Below are positions 1-9,689 of a stretch of 64,000 nucleotides of DNA, piece after piece. The DNA is taken from the NCBI GenBank assembly GCA_041627895.1, contig JBFKQC010000007.1:1-64000 (forward strand), written 5' to 3'. The position numbers were made by a program, and so were the translations under genes. The stretch comes from JBFKQC01 sp041627895. Lineage in GTDB: Bacteria; Pseudomonadota; Alphaproteobacteria; Rhodobacterales; Rhodobacteraceae. The notes beneath the pieces are model-generated. The model ran no database searches and was not told the origin of the DNA. It worked only from the letters and a program-made list of their open reading frames with translations. Every line of letters starts with the position of its first letter. Within the stretch, counting starts at the first letter, position 1.

Positions 1-1072
1 CGAGGGATCGCTGATCCTGCTGCTCGACGGCGACGGCGCGGCTGCCGCACCGGCCCCTGCCGCCGCGGCGCCGGCCCCGTCGCCCGCGCCCGCGTCCGCC
101 CCCGCGGCGGCCCCGGCCACTGCCCCGGCGCCCGCGCCCGCCGCCGTGACCGATACCGGCTTTGGCAAGGCCCACGCCTCGCCCTCGGTGCGCGCCTTCG
201 CCCGGCAGCTCGACATCGACCTGGCCAAGGTCAACGGCTCGGGCCGCAAGGGCCGCATCCTGCGCGAGGACGTCACCGCCTACCTGAAATCCACCGCGGC
301 CCCGGCCGCCGCGGGCGGCGCGGTGCAGGGCGGCATGGGCATCCCGCCGGTCCCCGCCGTGGACTTCTCGAAGTTCGGCCCCGTCGAAGACGTGGAAATG
401 CCGCGGATCAAGAAGCTTTCCGGCCCGGCGCTGCACCGGTCCTGGCTGAACGTGCCGCACGTCACCCACAACGAAGAGGCCGACATCACCGATCTCGACG
501 CCTACCGCCGCGAACTGGACGGCCAGGCCAAGCAGGAGGGCTATCGCGTCACGCTGCTGTCCTTCGTGATCAAGGCCAGCGTCTCGGCGCTGAAGGCGCA
601 TTGGGAGGTCAACAGCTCGATCCACCCGGACGGCGACAAGCTGATCAGAAAGCACTTCTACAACATCGGCTTCGCCGCGGACACGCCGAACGGGCTGGTC
701 GTGCCGGTGATCCGCGATGCCGACCGCAAGGGCATCGTCGAGATCTCGAAGGAACTGGGCGAGCTTTCGGCCAGGGCCCGCGACGGCAAGCTCAAGAGCG
801 ACGACATGGCGGGGGCCACATTCACGATCTCGTCGCTGGGCGGTATCGGCGGCACCTCGTTCACGCCGATCGTGAACGCGCCGGAAGTGGCGATCCTCGG
901 TCTCACCCGGTCGAAGATGGCCCCGGTCTGGGACGGCGAGGCGTTTCAGCCCCGCCTGATGCAGCCAATGTCGCTCAGCTACGATCACCGGGCGATCGAC
1001 GGGGCGCTCGCCGCGCGGTTCTGCGCGACGCTGAAACACCTGCTCGGCGACGTGCGCCGGATCATGCTGTAG
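1..1072 (+). CDS. aceF: Pyruvate dehydrogenase E2, dihydrolipoamide acetyltransferase (5' end outside window)
   Basis: This is the acetyl-transferring core subunit of the pyruvate dehydrogenase complex; it moves acetyl groups from its lipoyl arm to CoA in the cytoplasm. The reading frame is open from base 2, so the start and most of the lipoyl domain lie upstream. Visible in order are the last lipoyl strand, a long Ala-Pro linker (about bases 38-145), the E3/E1-binding domain (about 170-290), and the catalytic domain ending in SYDHRAIDGALAA (about 979-1017), which carries the active-site His and Asp of the acyltransferase family. The E3 gene follows 13 bp downstream, as expected of a pdh operon. 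The dihydrolipoamide acetyltransferase assignment rests on the neighbouring lpd; branched-chain or 2-oxoglutarate E2s share the fold. Confidence 0.93.
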   Translation, partial: EGSLILLLDGDGAAAAPAPAAAAPAPSPAPASAPAAAPATAPAPAPAAVTDTGFGKAHASPSVRAFARQLDIDLAKVNGSGRKGRILREDVTAYLKSTAAPAAAGGAVQGGMGIPPVPAVDFSKFGPVEDVEMPRIKKLSGPALHRSWLNVPHVTHNEEADITDLDAYRRELDGQAKQEGYRVTLLSFVIKASVSALKAHWEVNSSIHPDGDKLIRKHFYNIGFAADTPNGLVVPVIRDADRKGIVEISKELGELSARARDGKLKSDDMAGATFTISSLGGIGGTSFTPIVNAPEVAILGLTRSKMAPVWDGEAFQPRLMQPMSLSYDHRAIDGALAARFCATLKHLLGDVRRIML

Positions 1073-1085
1073 GGGGGCGCGGAAG

Positions 1086-2825
1086 ATGGAAGTCAAGGTC
1101 CCCGATATCGGCGATTTCAAGGACGTCCCGGTGATCAGCATCCTGGTCGCGGTGGGCGACACCGTGGCCAAGGAAGACCCGCTGATCGAGCTTGAATCGG
1201 ACAAGGCGACGATGGAGGTGCCGAGCCCCTCGGCCGGCAAGATCGCCTCGATCGCCGTCAGGGAGGGCGACAAGGTTTCGGAAGGCGCGCTGATCCTGGT
1301 GCTCGAAGGCACCGGGGGGGCCGCCAAGGCGCCGGCCGCCGCGCCCGCGCCCGCGGCCCCCGCCGCGCCGCAGGCCGTGGCCGCAACCGGCACCGCGACG
1401 GGTGCGGGCGACGTGCATGGCGAGGTCGTCGTTCTGGGCTCTGGCCCGGGCGGCTATACGGCCGCCTTCCGTGCCGCAGATCTCGGCAAGAAAGTGGTGC
1501 TGATCGAAAAGGACGCCACGCTCGGCGGCGTCTGCCTCAATGTCGGCTGCATTCCCTCAAAGGCGCTTCTCCACGCCGCCAAGGTCATCACCGAGGCCGA
1601 GGAGATGGAGGGCCACGGGATCAAGTTCGCCAAGCCCAAGGTCGATATCAAGACACTGGCGGGCTGGAAATCCTCGGTCGTCAAAAAGCTCACCGGCGGG
1701 CTTTCTGGCCTTGCCAAGGGCCGCAAGGTCACGGTCGTCAACGGCTATGGCCGCTTCATTGGGCCGAACATGATCGAGGTCGAGGGCAAGGACGGCAAGA
1801 AGACCGTGAGCTTCGACCAGTGCATCATTGCCGCTGGCTCCGAACCGGTGACGCTCCCGTTCGTCCCGCATGACGACAAACGGGTGATCGACTCGACTGG
1901 TGCCCTGGAACTCGACGGCATTCCGAAACGCCTCCTCGTCCTCGGCGGCGGCATCATCGGGCTCGAGATGGCCTGCGTCTACGATGCGCTCGGCTCGAAG
2001 ATCACCGTCGTCGAACTGATGGACCAGATCATCCCGGGTGCCGACAAGGACATCGTGAAACCCTTGCACAAGCGGATCGAGGGTCGCTACGAGAAGATCC
2101 TCCTGAAGACCAAGGTCACAGCCGTCGAGGCCCAGAAGAGCGGGCTGAAAGTCACCTTCGAGGACGATAAGGGCGAAACATCGTCCGACACGTTCGACAA
2201 GGTGCTCGTCGCCGTCGGCCGCAAGCCGAACGGCAAGCTGATCGACGCCGAAAAGGCCGGCGTCGCGGTCGACGAACGCGGCTTCATCGCGGTCGACAGC
2301 CAGCAGCGCACCGGGCAGCCGCACATCTTCGCCATCGGCGACGTGGTCGGCCAGCCGATGCTGGCGCACAAGGCGGTGCACGAGGGCAAGGTCGCCGCCG
2401 AGGTCGCCGCGGGGCAAAACCGCCACTTCGACGCCCGGGTGATCCCCTCGGTCGCCTATACCGACCCCGAGGTTGCCTGGGTCGGCATCACGGAAACCGA
2501 GGCCAAGGCCAAGGGCCTGAGCATCGGCAAGGGCGTGTTCCCATGGGCCGCCTCGGGCCGCTCGCTGTCGCTCGGCCGGTCCGAGGGGCTGACCAAGGTG
2601 ATCTTCGACCCGGAGGACGACCGCGTGGTCGGCGCCGGGATCGTCGGCCCGAACGCGGGCGACCTGATCGCCGAGGTGGCGCTGGCCATCGAGATGGGTT
2701 CGGACGCGGTCGATCTCGGCCACACGATTCACCCGCACCCGACGCTCAGCGAGACGGTGAACTTCGCCGCCGAGATGTTCGAAGGGACCATCACCGACTT
2801 GATCCCGCCGAAGAGGCGGCATTAG
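1086..2825 (+). CDS. lpdA: Dihydrolipoamide dehydrogenase (E3) with N-terminal lipoyl domain
   Basis: This 579-residue flavoprotein reoxidises dihydrolipoamide with NAD+ in the pyruvate dehydrogenase complex. Residues 1-80 form a lipoyl domain with the lipoylation site ESDKATME (Lys40). An Ala/Pro linker follows (about 80-105), then the FAD-binding oxidoreductase. The redox disulfide motif GGVCLNVGCIPSK lies near residues 146-158. The C-terminal HPHPTLSET carries the His-Glu pair of the active site. Ordinary E3 is about 465 residues; the extra length is the lipoyl domain, an arrangement known in some Proteobacteria. It starts 13 bp after aceF behind a G-rich ribosome-binding site, so the two are co-transcribed. 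Confidence 0.95.
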   Translation: MEVKVPDIGDFKDVPVISILVAVGDTVAKEDPLIELESDKATMEVPSPSAGKIASIAVREGDKVSEGALILVLEGTGGAAKAPAAAPAPAAPAAPQAVAATGTATGAGDVHGEVVVLGSGPGGYTAAFRAADLGKKVVLIEKDATLGGVCLNVGCIPSKALLHAAKVITEAEEMEGHGIKFAKPKVDIKTLAGWKSSVVKKLTGGLSGLAKGRKVTVVNGYGRFIGPNMIEVEGKDGKKTVSFDQCIIAAGSEPVTLPFVPHDDKRVIDSTGALELDGIPKRLLVLGGGIIGLEMACVYDALGSKITVVELMDQIIPGADKDIVKPLHKRIEGRYEKILLKTKVTAVEAQKSGLKVTFEDDKGETSSDTFDKVLVAVGRKPNGKLIDAEKAGVAVDERGFIAVDSQQRTGQPHIFAIGDVVGQPMLAHKAVHEGKVAAEVAAGQNRHFDARVIPSVAYTDPEVAWVGITETEAKAKGLSIGKGVFPWAASGRSLSLGRSEGLTKVIFDPEDDRVVGAGIVGPNAGDLIAEVALAIEMGSDAVDLGHTIHPHPTLSETVNFAAEMFEGTITDLIPPKRRH

Positions 2826-3144
2826 GGGCGGGATCGGGGCGGGCGTCGCCACGGTTGTCTATGGTCTGAAATGAGCGTCCGACCACCCCCGGGACGGGCG
2901 CTTCCCCGACCTCACTGACCCGAGCAATCGTCGGGATATGCCGCGAGGTAAAGCGGGGATTCAATACGTTGCTGCACCCACCCGCCGATTGTACCCCGCG
3001 CTGCCGCGCAAAAGGCCGCCGATTTCCGCTCGGCGCCCTCGGGATCCAGCGTGCCGCCATGGGCGATGTGCGGGTGATCGATTGACGCCATTGCTCACAC
3101 TTCCATGAGTACCCGGCCGGTTGCCGCGAAACGCGCCGCGGTTT
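2826..3144. other. Gap between lpdA and bhcD; possible 59-aa minus-strand ORF
   Basis: The two flanking genes converge on this 319-bp gap. An ATG-started minus-strand frame runs from 3091 to 2912 (59 codons, beginning MASIDHPHIAHGG). It has no convincing ribosome-binding site and I recognise no family, so it could be a small gene, a gene remnant or chance. I see no strong terminator with a T tract and no RNA gene. Confidence 0.3.
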
Positions 3145-4110
3145 TCAGAACTCCACCTCGACGGCAACGCCCTTCTCGACCGCCAGGTCGACGACCGCCG
3201 CGGCGACCGCGAGGTCCTGCAGCCCGACGCCGGTGCCGTCGAACAGCGTGATCTGGTCGTCCGAGGTCCGGCCCGGATGGGTGCCGTTGATCACCGCGCC
3301 AAGCTGCGCGATGTCGGTTTCGGCGATCAGGCCCAGGGCGACGGCGTGCTGCGCCTCGCCGATGCTCACCGATTGCGCCACCTCGTCGGTGAACACGCCG
3401 GCCCGCGCCAGAAGCTCGGGCGCCACCTCCTGCTTGCCCTTCGTGTCGGTGCCCATGCAGGCGATGTGCGTGCCGGGGCCGACCTGGTCGGCGCCGAGGA
3501 TCGCCTGGAAGGACGAGGTGATCGAGACGATCACGTCGGCCCCGCGCATCCCGTCGAGGTCCACCGCCTCGAACGGCAGCCCGGCCTCTTCGGCCACTTT
3601 CGCGATATTGGGCAGCATGTCGGGATGGAAATTCCAGCCGATCACCTTCTCGAAATCGCGCTGCTCCAGCGCCGATCGCAGCTGGAACGTCGCCTGGTGT
3701 CCCGCCCCGATCATGCCGATCACCCGGGCGTCGGCGCGCGCGAGGTGCTTGATCGAGACCGACGAGGCCGCCGCGGTGCGAAGCGCCGTCAGCAGGTTGC
3801 CGCCCACCACCGCCCTGACGCGCCCGGTGTCGGGGTCGAACAGGAACACCGTCGACTGGTGGTTGATGATGCCGTGGGTCTCAAGGTTCTGCGGCCAGTA
3901 GCCGCCGGCCTTCAGCCCCAGGGTCATGCCCGACCGGTCGAACCCGCCCTTGAAGCCGTAAAGCGCATCCACATGCCCGATCGCCTCGCGCACCACGGGG
4001 AAGTTATAGGCGTCTCCCGCGGCCATCGCGGCGAACACCTTCTCGACGGCATCGAACGCCGCCTCGCGGGTCATCAGGTCTGCGATCTCGCGTTCCGGGA
4101 CGATCAGCAT
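3145..4110 (-). CDS. bhcD: Iminosuccinate reductase (ornithine cyclodeaminase/mu-crystallin family)
   Basis: This 321-residue protein of the ornithine cyclodeaminase/mu-crystallin family has an NAD(P)-binding GxGxxG segment (VIGMIGAGHQA). Family membership alone would suggest an amino acid cyclodeaminase or imine reductase. The neighbours fix the likely role: in the beta-hydroxyaspartate cycle BhcD reduces iminosuccinate to aspartate, regenerating the amino donor for BhcA. I place the start at 4110 (MLIVPEREIADL), because GAGGAGA lies just upstream; the frame stays open to 4167 but that extension has no ribosome-binding site. It is the last gene of the bhcABCD set, about 215 bp after bhcC. 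Confidence 0.88.
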   Translation of the reverse strand: MLIVPEREIADLMTREAAFDAVEKVFAAMAAGDAYNFPVVREAIGHVDALYGFKGGFDRSGMTLGLKAGGYWPQNLETHGIINHQSTVFLFDPDTGRVRAVVGGNLLTALRTAAASSVSIKHLARADARVIGMIGAGHQATFQLRSALEQRDFEKVIGWNFHPDMLPNIAKVAEEAGLPFEAVDLDGMRGADVIVSITSSFQAILGADQVGPGTHIACMGTDTKGKQEVAPELLARAGVFTDEVAQSVSIGEAQHAVALGLIAETDIAQLGAVINGTHPGRTSDDQITLFDGTGVGLQDLAVAAAVVDLAVEKGVAVEVEF

Positions 4111-4209
4111 CGGTCTCTCCTCGATATTCGTGCGCCCGTGTGCCACTGCCGGAAGGAAAGCATACACACGGGCGACTTTCCGGCCCCTTTCGGGCCGAAC
4201 CCTCCTGGC

Positions 4210-4226
4210 CCGGTCCGCCGGACCGG
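4210..4226 (-). terminator. GC-rich hairpin between bhcC and bhcD
   Basis: A perfect 7-bp stem (ccggtcc/ggaccgg) closes a three-base loop, about 100 bp past the bhcC stop and before bhcD. There is no T tract, so full termination is doubtful. It may attenuate transcription into bhcD or stabilise the upstream message. A second imperfect stem lies at about 4181-4197. Confidence 0.25.
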
Positions 4227-4325
4227 AGCGGATGTCGCGGCCTCCGGTTCATGAGGCCCGCTTAATCCGACTGGATTGCAGCAAGTCCGCGACGCCTGGC
4301 CGGACCTGCCCTGGCGGAAGCCGTT

Positions 4326-5489
4326 TCAGTAGGCCTTGCCGCGGGCGCTGACGGGCCAGACCACCTCGACCTTGCCGCCCCGCACACCGACGTACCAGTC
4401 GTGCACGTTGGCGGTCGGGTCGCAGTGTCCGGGCACCAGGCGCAGCTTGTCGCCGACCTTCAGAACGCCCTGCGGGTCGGCGATCACGCCGTGCTCGTCC
4501 GAGCACTTGACGTACTCGACATCGTCGCGCCCGAAGACCACCGGCAGGCCGCTGTCCACCGACTGCGCCTTCAGCCCGGCGTCGCAGATCGCCTTGTCGG
4601 GCTTGGCGTGGCTCATCACCTGGGTCAGGATGAAGAACGCGTTTTCCCACTCGCCCCGGTCGATCCGCTTGCCGTCCTTGTCCAGGATGCGCCCGTAGTC
4701 GGCGTCCATGAAGGCGTAGGACCCGCACTGCAGCTCGTTGTAGACGCCCGACGCGCTTTCGAAATAGTAGCTGCCGGTGCCGCCGCCCGAGACCAGTTCG
4801 GGCGGCAGCCCCGCGGCCTTCAGCCCCTCGACGGCGTCCTTCACCATCGCGATGGCAACGTCCAGCTTGGCCCTGCGGTCCTCGTACTTGTCCAGGTGCT
4901 GCATCGCGCCCTGATAGGCCTGGATGCCGGTGAACTTCAGCCCCGGCGCGGAGTCGACCGCCTTGGCGATCTTCACCACGTCCTCGGTCGTGGTCACGCC
5001 GCAGCGCCCGGCGCCACAGTCGATCTCGACGAAGACCTCAAGCGTCGTGCCGTGCTTCTGCGCGGCGACCGAAAGCTCGCCGACATTCTCGATGTCGTCG
5101 ACACAGACGATGGTGCGCGCGCCCAGTTCCGGCAGGCGCGCCAGCCGGTCGATCTTGGCCGGGTCGCGGACCTGGTTCGAGACCAGCACGTCCTTGATCC
5201 CGCCACGGGCGAAGACCTCGGCCTCGCTGACCTTCTGGCAGCAGACGCCGACCGCGCCGCCCAGCCTTTCCTGCAGCTTGGCGACATCCACCGACTTGTG
5301 CATCTTGCCGTGCACCCGGTGGCGCATGCCATGCGCCTTGGCGTAATCGCCCATCTTCCGGATGTTGCGTTCCAGCGCGTCGAGGTCGAGGACCAGCGCC
5401 GGGGTCTGGATGTCCTTTTCGTCCATCCCCGGGACGGCGGGCACGTCGAAGCCGACGTCGAGGTCCTTGAAATTGGCAGGTGCGTTCAT
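4326..5489 (-). CDS. bhcC: Beta-hydroxyaspartate aldolase (D-threonine aldolase/DSD1-type PLP enzyme)
   Basis: This 387-residue fold-type III PLP enzyme has an alanine-racemase-like N-terminal barrel and a D-serine-dehydratase-like C-terminal domain. The PLP lysine is probably Lys62 in RVHGKMHKS; GSGGGTGSY-like glycines bind the cofactor phosphate (SGGGTGSYY near residue 240), and LVPGHCDPT near the C terminus holds the metal ligands of the D-threonine aldolase/DSD family. In the beta-hydroxyaspartate cycle BhcC condenses glycine with glyoxylate to (2R,3S)-beta-hydroxyaspartate. The start at 5489 follows GAAGGGAA and lies 14 bp after bhcB. By sequence alone D-threonine aldolase is possible; bhcA, bhcB, bhcD and bhcR make BhcC much more likely. 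Confidence 0.9.
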   Translation of the reverse strand: MNAPANFKDLDVGFDVPAVPGMDEKDIQTPALVLDLDALERNIRKMGDYAKAHGMRHRVHGKMHKSVDVAKLQERLGGAVGVCCQKVSEAEVFARGGIKDVLVSNQVRDPAKIDRLARLPELGARTIVCVDDIENVGELSVAAQKHGTTLEVFVEIDCGAGRCGVTTTEDVVKIAKAVDSAPGLKFTGIQAYQGAMQHLDKYEDRRAKLDVAIAMVKDAVEGLKAAGLPPELVSGGGTGSYYFESASGVYNELQCGSYAFMDADYGRILDKDGKRIDRGEWENAFFILTQVMSHAKPDKAICDAGLKAQSVDSGLPVVFGRDDVEYVKCSDEHGVIADPQGVLKVGDKLRLVPGHCDPTANVHDWYVGVRGGKVEVVWPVSARGKAY

Positions 5490-5503
5490 TGCTGTGTTTC
5501 CCT

Positions 5504-6469
5504 TCACATTGTCCACGGCAGGCGGTCGAGGTCGACGTTGCCGCCGGTGATGATGACGCCGACCCGCATGCCGGCGAACCGGTCGCGGTTCTTCAGGATC
5601 GTGGCCAGCGGCACCGCGCTGGACGGCTCCATCACGACCCGCAGGTATTTCCACGTGGTCTTCATCGCGTCCACGATCTCGGCTTCCGAGGCGGTCAGGA
5701 TGTCGGTCACGTGGCGCGACACGAAATGCCAGGTCAAATCCTTCAGCGGCACTTTCAGGCCGTCGGCCACCGTCTCGGGCGCGTCGTCGGCGATGATGTG
5801 GCCGGCCTTGAAGCTGCGATACGCATCGTCCGCCTGCTCGGGCTCGGCGGCGATGATCTGCGTCCCGGGCGCGAGCGTTGCGAGCGTAAGGCAGGTGCCC
5901 GACACCATGCCCCCACCGCCGATCGGCGCGACCACGAGGTCAAGACCGTCGGTCTGTTCCATCAGTTCCCTCGAACAGGTGCCCTGGCCGGCGATCACGC
6001 GCGGGTCGTTGTAGGGGTGGACGAATTCGCCGCCCGTGGCCTTTTGCACCTCGGCGAACACGGCTTCGCGCGACGAGGTCGACGGCTCGCATTCCGTGAC
6101 CCGGCCGCCATAGCGGCGCACGGCGTCCTTCTTGGCCTGCGGCGCGGTGCGCGGCATCACCACGTTGCACGGAATGCCCCGGCGCCCGGCGGCGTAGCTG
6201 AGGCAAAGCGCATGGTTGCCCGACGAATGCGTCGCCACGCCGCGCTTCGCCTGATCCTCACTCAGCCCGAACACCGCGTTCGAGGCACCCCGCACCTTGA
6301 ATGCGCCCGGCTCCTGCAGGTTCTCGCACTTGAAGAACAGCTGCGCGCCGCTCAGTTCGTTCAGGTGGTCCGAGGTCAGAACCGGCGTCCGCCGGATATG
6401 CGGCCGGATGCGCTCGTGCGCGGCCAGCATGTCCTCATAGGTCGGGATCTGCATCGCTTCGTCCTTCAT
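5504..6469 (-). CDS. bhcB: Beta-hydroxyaspartate dehydratase (threonine-dehydratase-like)
   Basis: This 321-residue fold-type II PLP enzyme has PLP lysine Lys58 (EPGAFKVRGA) and the phosphate-binding glycine loop APIGGGGMVSG near residue 185. It resembles serine/threonine dehydratases and racemases without an ACT regulatory domain. In the beta-hydroxyaspartate cycle BhcB removes water from beta-hydroxyaspartate to give iminosuccinate, the substrate of BhcD. The start codon overlaps the bhcA stop (TGATG), so translation is probably coupled. MQIPTYED at 6454 is an alternative start. Confidence 0.9.
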   Translation of the reverse strand: MKDEAMQIPTYEDMLAAHERIRPHIRRTPVLTSDHLNELSGAQLFFKCENLQEPGAFKVRGASNAVFGLSEDQAKRGVATHSSGNHALCLSYAAGRRGIPCNVVMPRTAPQAKKDAVRRYGGRVTECEPSTSSREAVFAEVQKATGGEFVHPYNDPRVIAGQGTCSRELMEQTDGLDLVVAPIGGGGMVSGTCLTLATLAPGTQIIAAEPEQADDAYRSFKAGHIIADDAPETVADGLKVPLKDLTWHFVSRHVTDILTASEAEIVDAMKTTWKYLRVVMEPSSAVPLATILKNRDRFAGMRVGVIITGGNVDLDRLPWTM

Positions 6470-7659
6470 CACGCGGCTTCCTTCCGCGTCTCGGCGGGAT
6501 GCGCGCGGTAGAATTCCTGCGCCGCCGCCACGCCCGAGCCCAGCCTGATGCCAAGCCCCAGATCGGCCATGCACATTTCCGCCGTGGCCAGGCCGCTCAG
6601 CGTCATGACGTCGGTCAGGCTGCCCAGATGGCCGATGCGGAACACCTTGCCCGCGACCTCGCCCAGCCCGACGCCGAACGCGACACCGTATTTCTTCGCG
6701 GCCAGGCTCACGATCTCGGTGGCATTGAAACCCTCGGGCGTGCGCACCGCGCTGACCGTGTCGGAATAGACCTCGGGTGATACCGCGCAAATCTCCAGCC
6801 CCCAGGCGCGGACCGCGGCGCGCACGCCCTCGGCGATCCGGTGATGGCGGGCAAAGACGTTTTCCAGCCCCTCGCCCAGCAGCATCCCCGCGGCGATGTT
6901 CAGCCCGTTCAGCAGGCCGACCGCAGGGGTGTAGGGATAGGCGGAATTCGCATAGCCCCGGGCCATGTCGTGCACGTCGAAGAAGGTGCGGTGCAGCCTG
7001 GCCGTCTCGGTCGCGGCCATCGCCCTTTCGCTGAAGCCGACGATGGCCAGGCCGGCCGGCAGCATGAAGCCCTTCTGCGACCCCGTCACCGCGACGTCGA
7101 CGCCCCATTCGTCGAACCGGAAATCCATCGACCCGATCGAGCTGACGCCGTCGACGAACAGCAGCGCCGGGTGCCCGGCATCGTCCAGCGCCTTGCGGAC
7201 CGCGCCGATATCCGAGCGGACGCCGGTGGCGGTCTCGTTATGCGTGGCCAGGACGGCCCTGATCTGGTGGCCCGTGTCGGCCGCCAGGATCTCGGCATAG
7301 CGCTCGGCGGGCAGGCCGTGGCCCCACGGCGTCTCGACGATCTCGACGTTCAGCCCGTGGCGCTGGCACATGTCGATCCAGCGGTGGCTGAACATGCCGT
7401 TGCGCGCCGACAGCACCTTGTCGCCGGGCGACAACGTGTTCGTCAGCGCGGTTTCCCACCCGCCGGTGCCGGTGGACGGGAACAGGAAGATCTCGGCGCT
7501 TGCGCTTTTCAGAACTTTCCGGACGCCCTCGCGGGCCGGGTGCAGAATCTGTCCGAACAGCGGCGAGCGGTGGTCGATCGTCGGCATGTCGCAAGCCTTG
7601 CGCAGGCTTTCGGGGATGTTCGTCGGCCCCGGAATGAAAACAGGATTCTGAAAGCTCAT
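6469..7659 (-). CDS. bhcA: L-aspartate:glyoxylate aminotransferase (class V aminotransferase)
   Basis: This 396-residue class V (serine-glyoxylate/alanine-glyoxylate type) aminotransferase begins with FIPGPTNIPESL, typical of the family. The PLP lysine is Lys196 in VTGSQKGFML, preceded by the cofactor aspartate in LLFVDGVSS. In the beta-hydroxyaspartate cycle BhcA transfers the amino group of aspartate to glyoxylate, giving glycine and oxaloacetate. It is the first gene of the bhc operon, with a strong GGGAGGGGG ribosome-binding site before the ATG at 7659. It is divergent from bhcR across a short AT-rich region. Serine-glyoxylate transaminase is the alternative if read without context. Confidence 0.9.
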   Translation of the reverse strand: MSFQNPVFIPGPTNIPESLRKACDMPTIDHRSPLFGQILHPAREGVRKVLKSASAEIFLFPSTGTGGWETALTNTLSPGDKVLSARNGMFSHRWIDMCQRHGLNVEIVETPWGHGLPAERYAEILAADTGHQIRAVLATHNETATGVRSDIGAVRKALDDAGHPALLFVDGVSSIGSMDFRFDEWGVDVAVTGSQKGFMLPAGLAIVGFSERAMAATETARLHRTFFDVHDMARGYANSAYPYTPAVGLLNGLNIAAGMLLGEGLENVFARHHRIAEGVRAAVRAWGLEICAVSPEVYSDTVSAVRTPEGFNATEIVSLAAKKYGVAFGVGLGEVAGKVFRIGHLGSLTDVMTLSGLATAEMCMADLGLGIRLGSGVAAAQEFYRAHPAETRKEAA

Positions 7660-7817
7660 GGCCCCCTCCCTTGCGCGTCGGCCCCACATTACCGGCATCG
7701 CCCGGCGGTGAAAATTTTTTTGAAAAAAGATTTCGAAAATGACGTGATCCGGAAAATCCCTTATTGTCATGGTCTTAGCTTTTTCATATGCTGAAATTCG
7801 ATTTCAAGGGAATGCGA
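7660..7817. promoter_or_regulatory. Divergent bhcA/bhcR promoter region, probable BhcR operator
   Basis: This spacer between divergent bhcA and bhcR is markedly AT-rich against its surroundings. It holds a T7-G-A6 run (about 7714-7727) and short inverted arms atgac/gtcat (7739-7743 and 7766-7770). BhcR of Paracoccus denitrificans is known to bind between bhcR and bhcA and to respond to glyoxylate. That this stretch is the operator here is inference; I cannot single out the exact binding palindrome. Confidence 0.5.
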
Positions 7818-8672
7818 GTGGATTGTATGGGATCTGCGAAGAATGCCGAGTCCACCATGCGCCGCGCGCGCGGCCGGCCCCGCGGCTGGGACGACAACCG
7901 GGCGCAGAACACGATCAAATCGCTGGATCGCGCGATGGAGGTCTTCGAGCATCTCAGCATGCGGTCGGGGATGACGTTGACCGCGCTTGCGGACGAACTG
8001 GCGCAATCCCCGGCCACGGTCTACCGCATCCTCGTGACCCTCGAGGGGCGCGGCCTCGTCGAATTCGAGACCGCCGACCAGGTCTGGAACATCGGCTCGC
8101 AGGCCTTCGTGATCGGGTCGCGGTTCCTGCGCCGCACCAGCCTGGTCGACCGCGCCCGCCCGATCATGCGCCGCCTGATGGAACGAACCGGCGAGACCGC
8201 GAACCTCGGCATCATGCAGAAGGGATCGGTCCTGTTCATCAGCCAGGTCGAGACCCATGCCAATATCCGCGCGTTCTTTCCGCCCGGCACCCTGTCGCCG
8301 CTGCACGCTTCGGGCATCGGCAAGGCGCTTCTCGCCGAATTGCCGCGCGAACGGCTCGCCGAACAGGTCCGGACGGACCTCGAAGCCTTCACTCCGAACA
8401 CGCTGGCCGACCGCGAGGCCCTCTTGGCGGACCTGGAGCGCATCAGACGGCGCGGATACGCCATAGACGACGAAGAGAAGAATCTCGGCATGCGGTGCAT
8501 CGCGGCGCCCGTGTTCGACGTCCACGCAGAGCCGGTTGCCGGAATATCGGTGTCCGGACCGTCCAGCCGGATGAGCCCGGCGCAGACCGGGGATTTCGCC
8601 GGCCCGGTGGTCGAGGCGGCCGCGGAGCTGACCGCCGCGATCGGCGGGGCGCCAGCCCGGGCGTCGCCCTGA
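7818..8672 (+). CDS. bhcR: IclR-family transcriptional regulator of the beta-hydroxyaspartate cycle
   Basis: This IclR-family regulator of about 284 residues has an N-terminal winged helix (LTALADELAQSPATVYRIL) and a C-terminal effector-binding domain with the typical LSPLHASGIGKALLAEL segment. It is divergent from bhcABCD, exactly as bhcR is in Paracoccus, where it senses glyoxylate and activates the operon. The start is uncertain: AAGGGA sits 6 bp before GTG 7818, while ATG codons at 7788, 7812 and 7827 are in frame. An Arg-rich tail (RRARGRPRG) precedes the helix-turn-helix. Confidence 0.88.
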   Translation: MDCMGSAKNAESTMRRARGRPRGWDDNRAQNTIKSLDRAMEVFEHLSMRSGMTLTALADELAQSPATVYRILVTLEGRGLVEFETADQVWNIGSQAFVIGSRFLRRTSLVDRARPIMRRLMERTGETANLGIMQKGSVLFISQVETHANIRAFFPPGTLSPLHASGIGKALLAELPRERLAEQVRTDLEAFTPNTLADREALLADLERIRRRGYAIDDEEKNLGMRCIAAPVFDVHAEPVAGISVSGPSSRMSPAQTGDFAGPVVEAAAELTAAIGGAPARASP

Positions 8673-8679
8673 CCGCCGC

Positions 8680-9525
<846 letters not shown>

Positions 9526-9689
9526 CGTGCCTCCGCCGTCGGGATGATCCTTCATAGATATGCGGGTTTGCCGCGGCGGGCGCCATGGCCTGATTCCGAC
9601 AGGTCCTTTCGGCTTTTCCGGAAATTCCGCGCCATCGGTGCCCGTCTGTCCGGGCGGCCCGGGTCGCATTGCCGCCCGCGCGGGGGGGG

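Noticed and set aside
1557..2852. Long open frames antisense to lpdA and to many other genes
   Set aside because: Expected in high-GC DNA; the encoded sequences are low in complexity, Arg/Ala/Gly-rich and show no family motifs.
3121..4254. 377-codon plus-strand ORF opposite bhcD
   Set aside because: It is the mirror frame of a clear ornithine-cyclodeaminase-family gene and has no recognisable motif.
7660..7817. Riboswitch (for example glycine type) ahead of bhcA
   Set aside because: The spacer is short and AT-rich and shows none of the conserved helices; control by BhcR explains it better.
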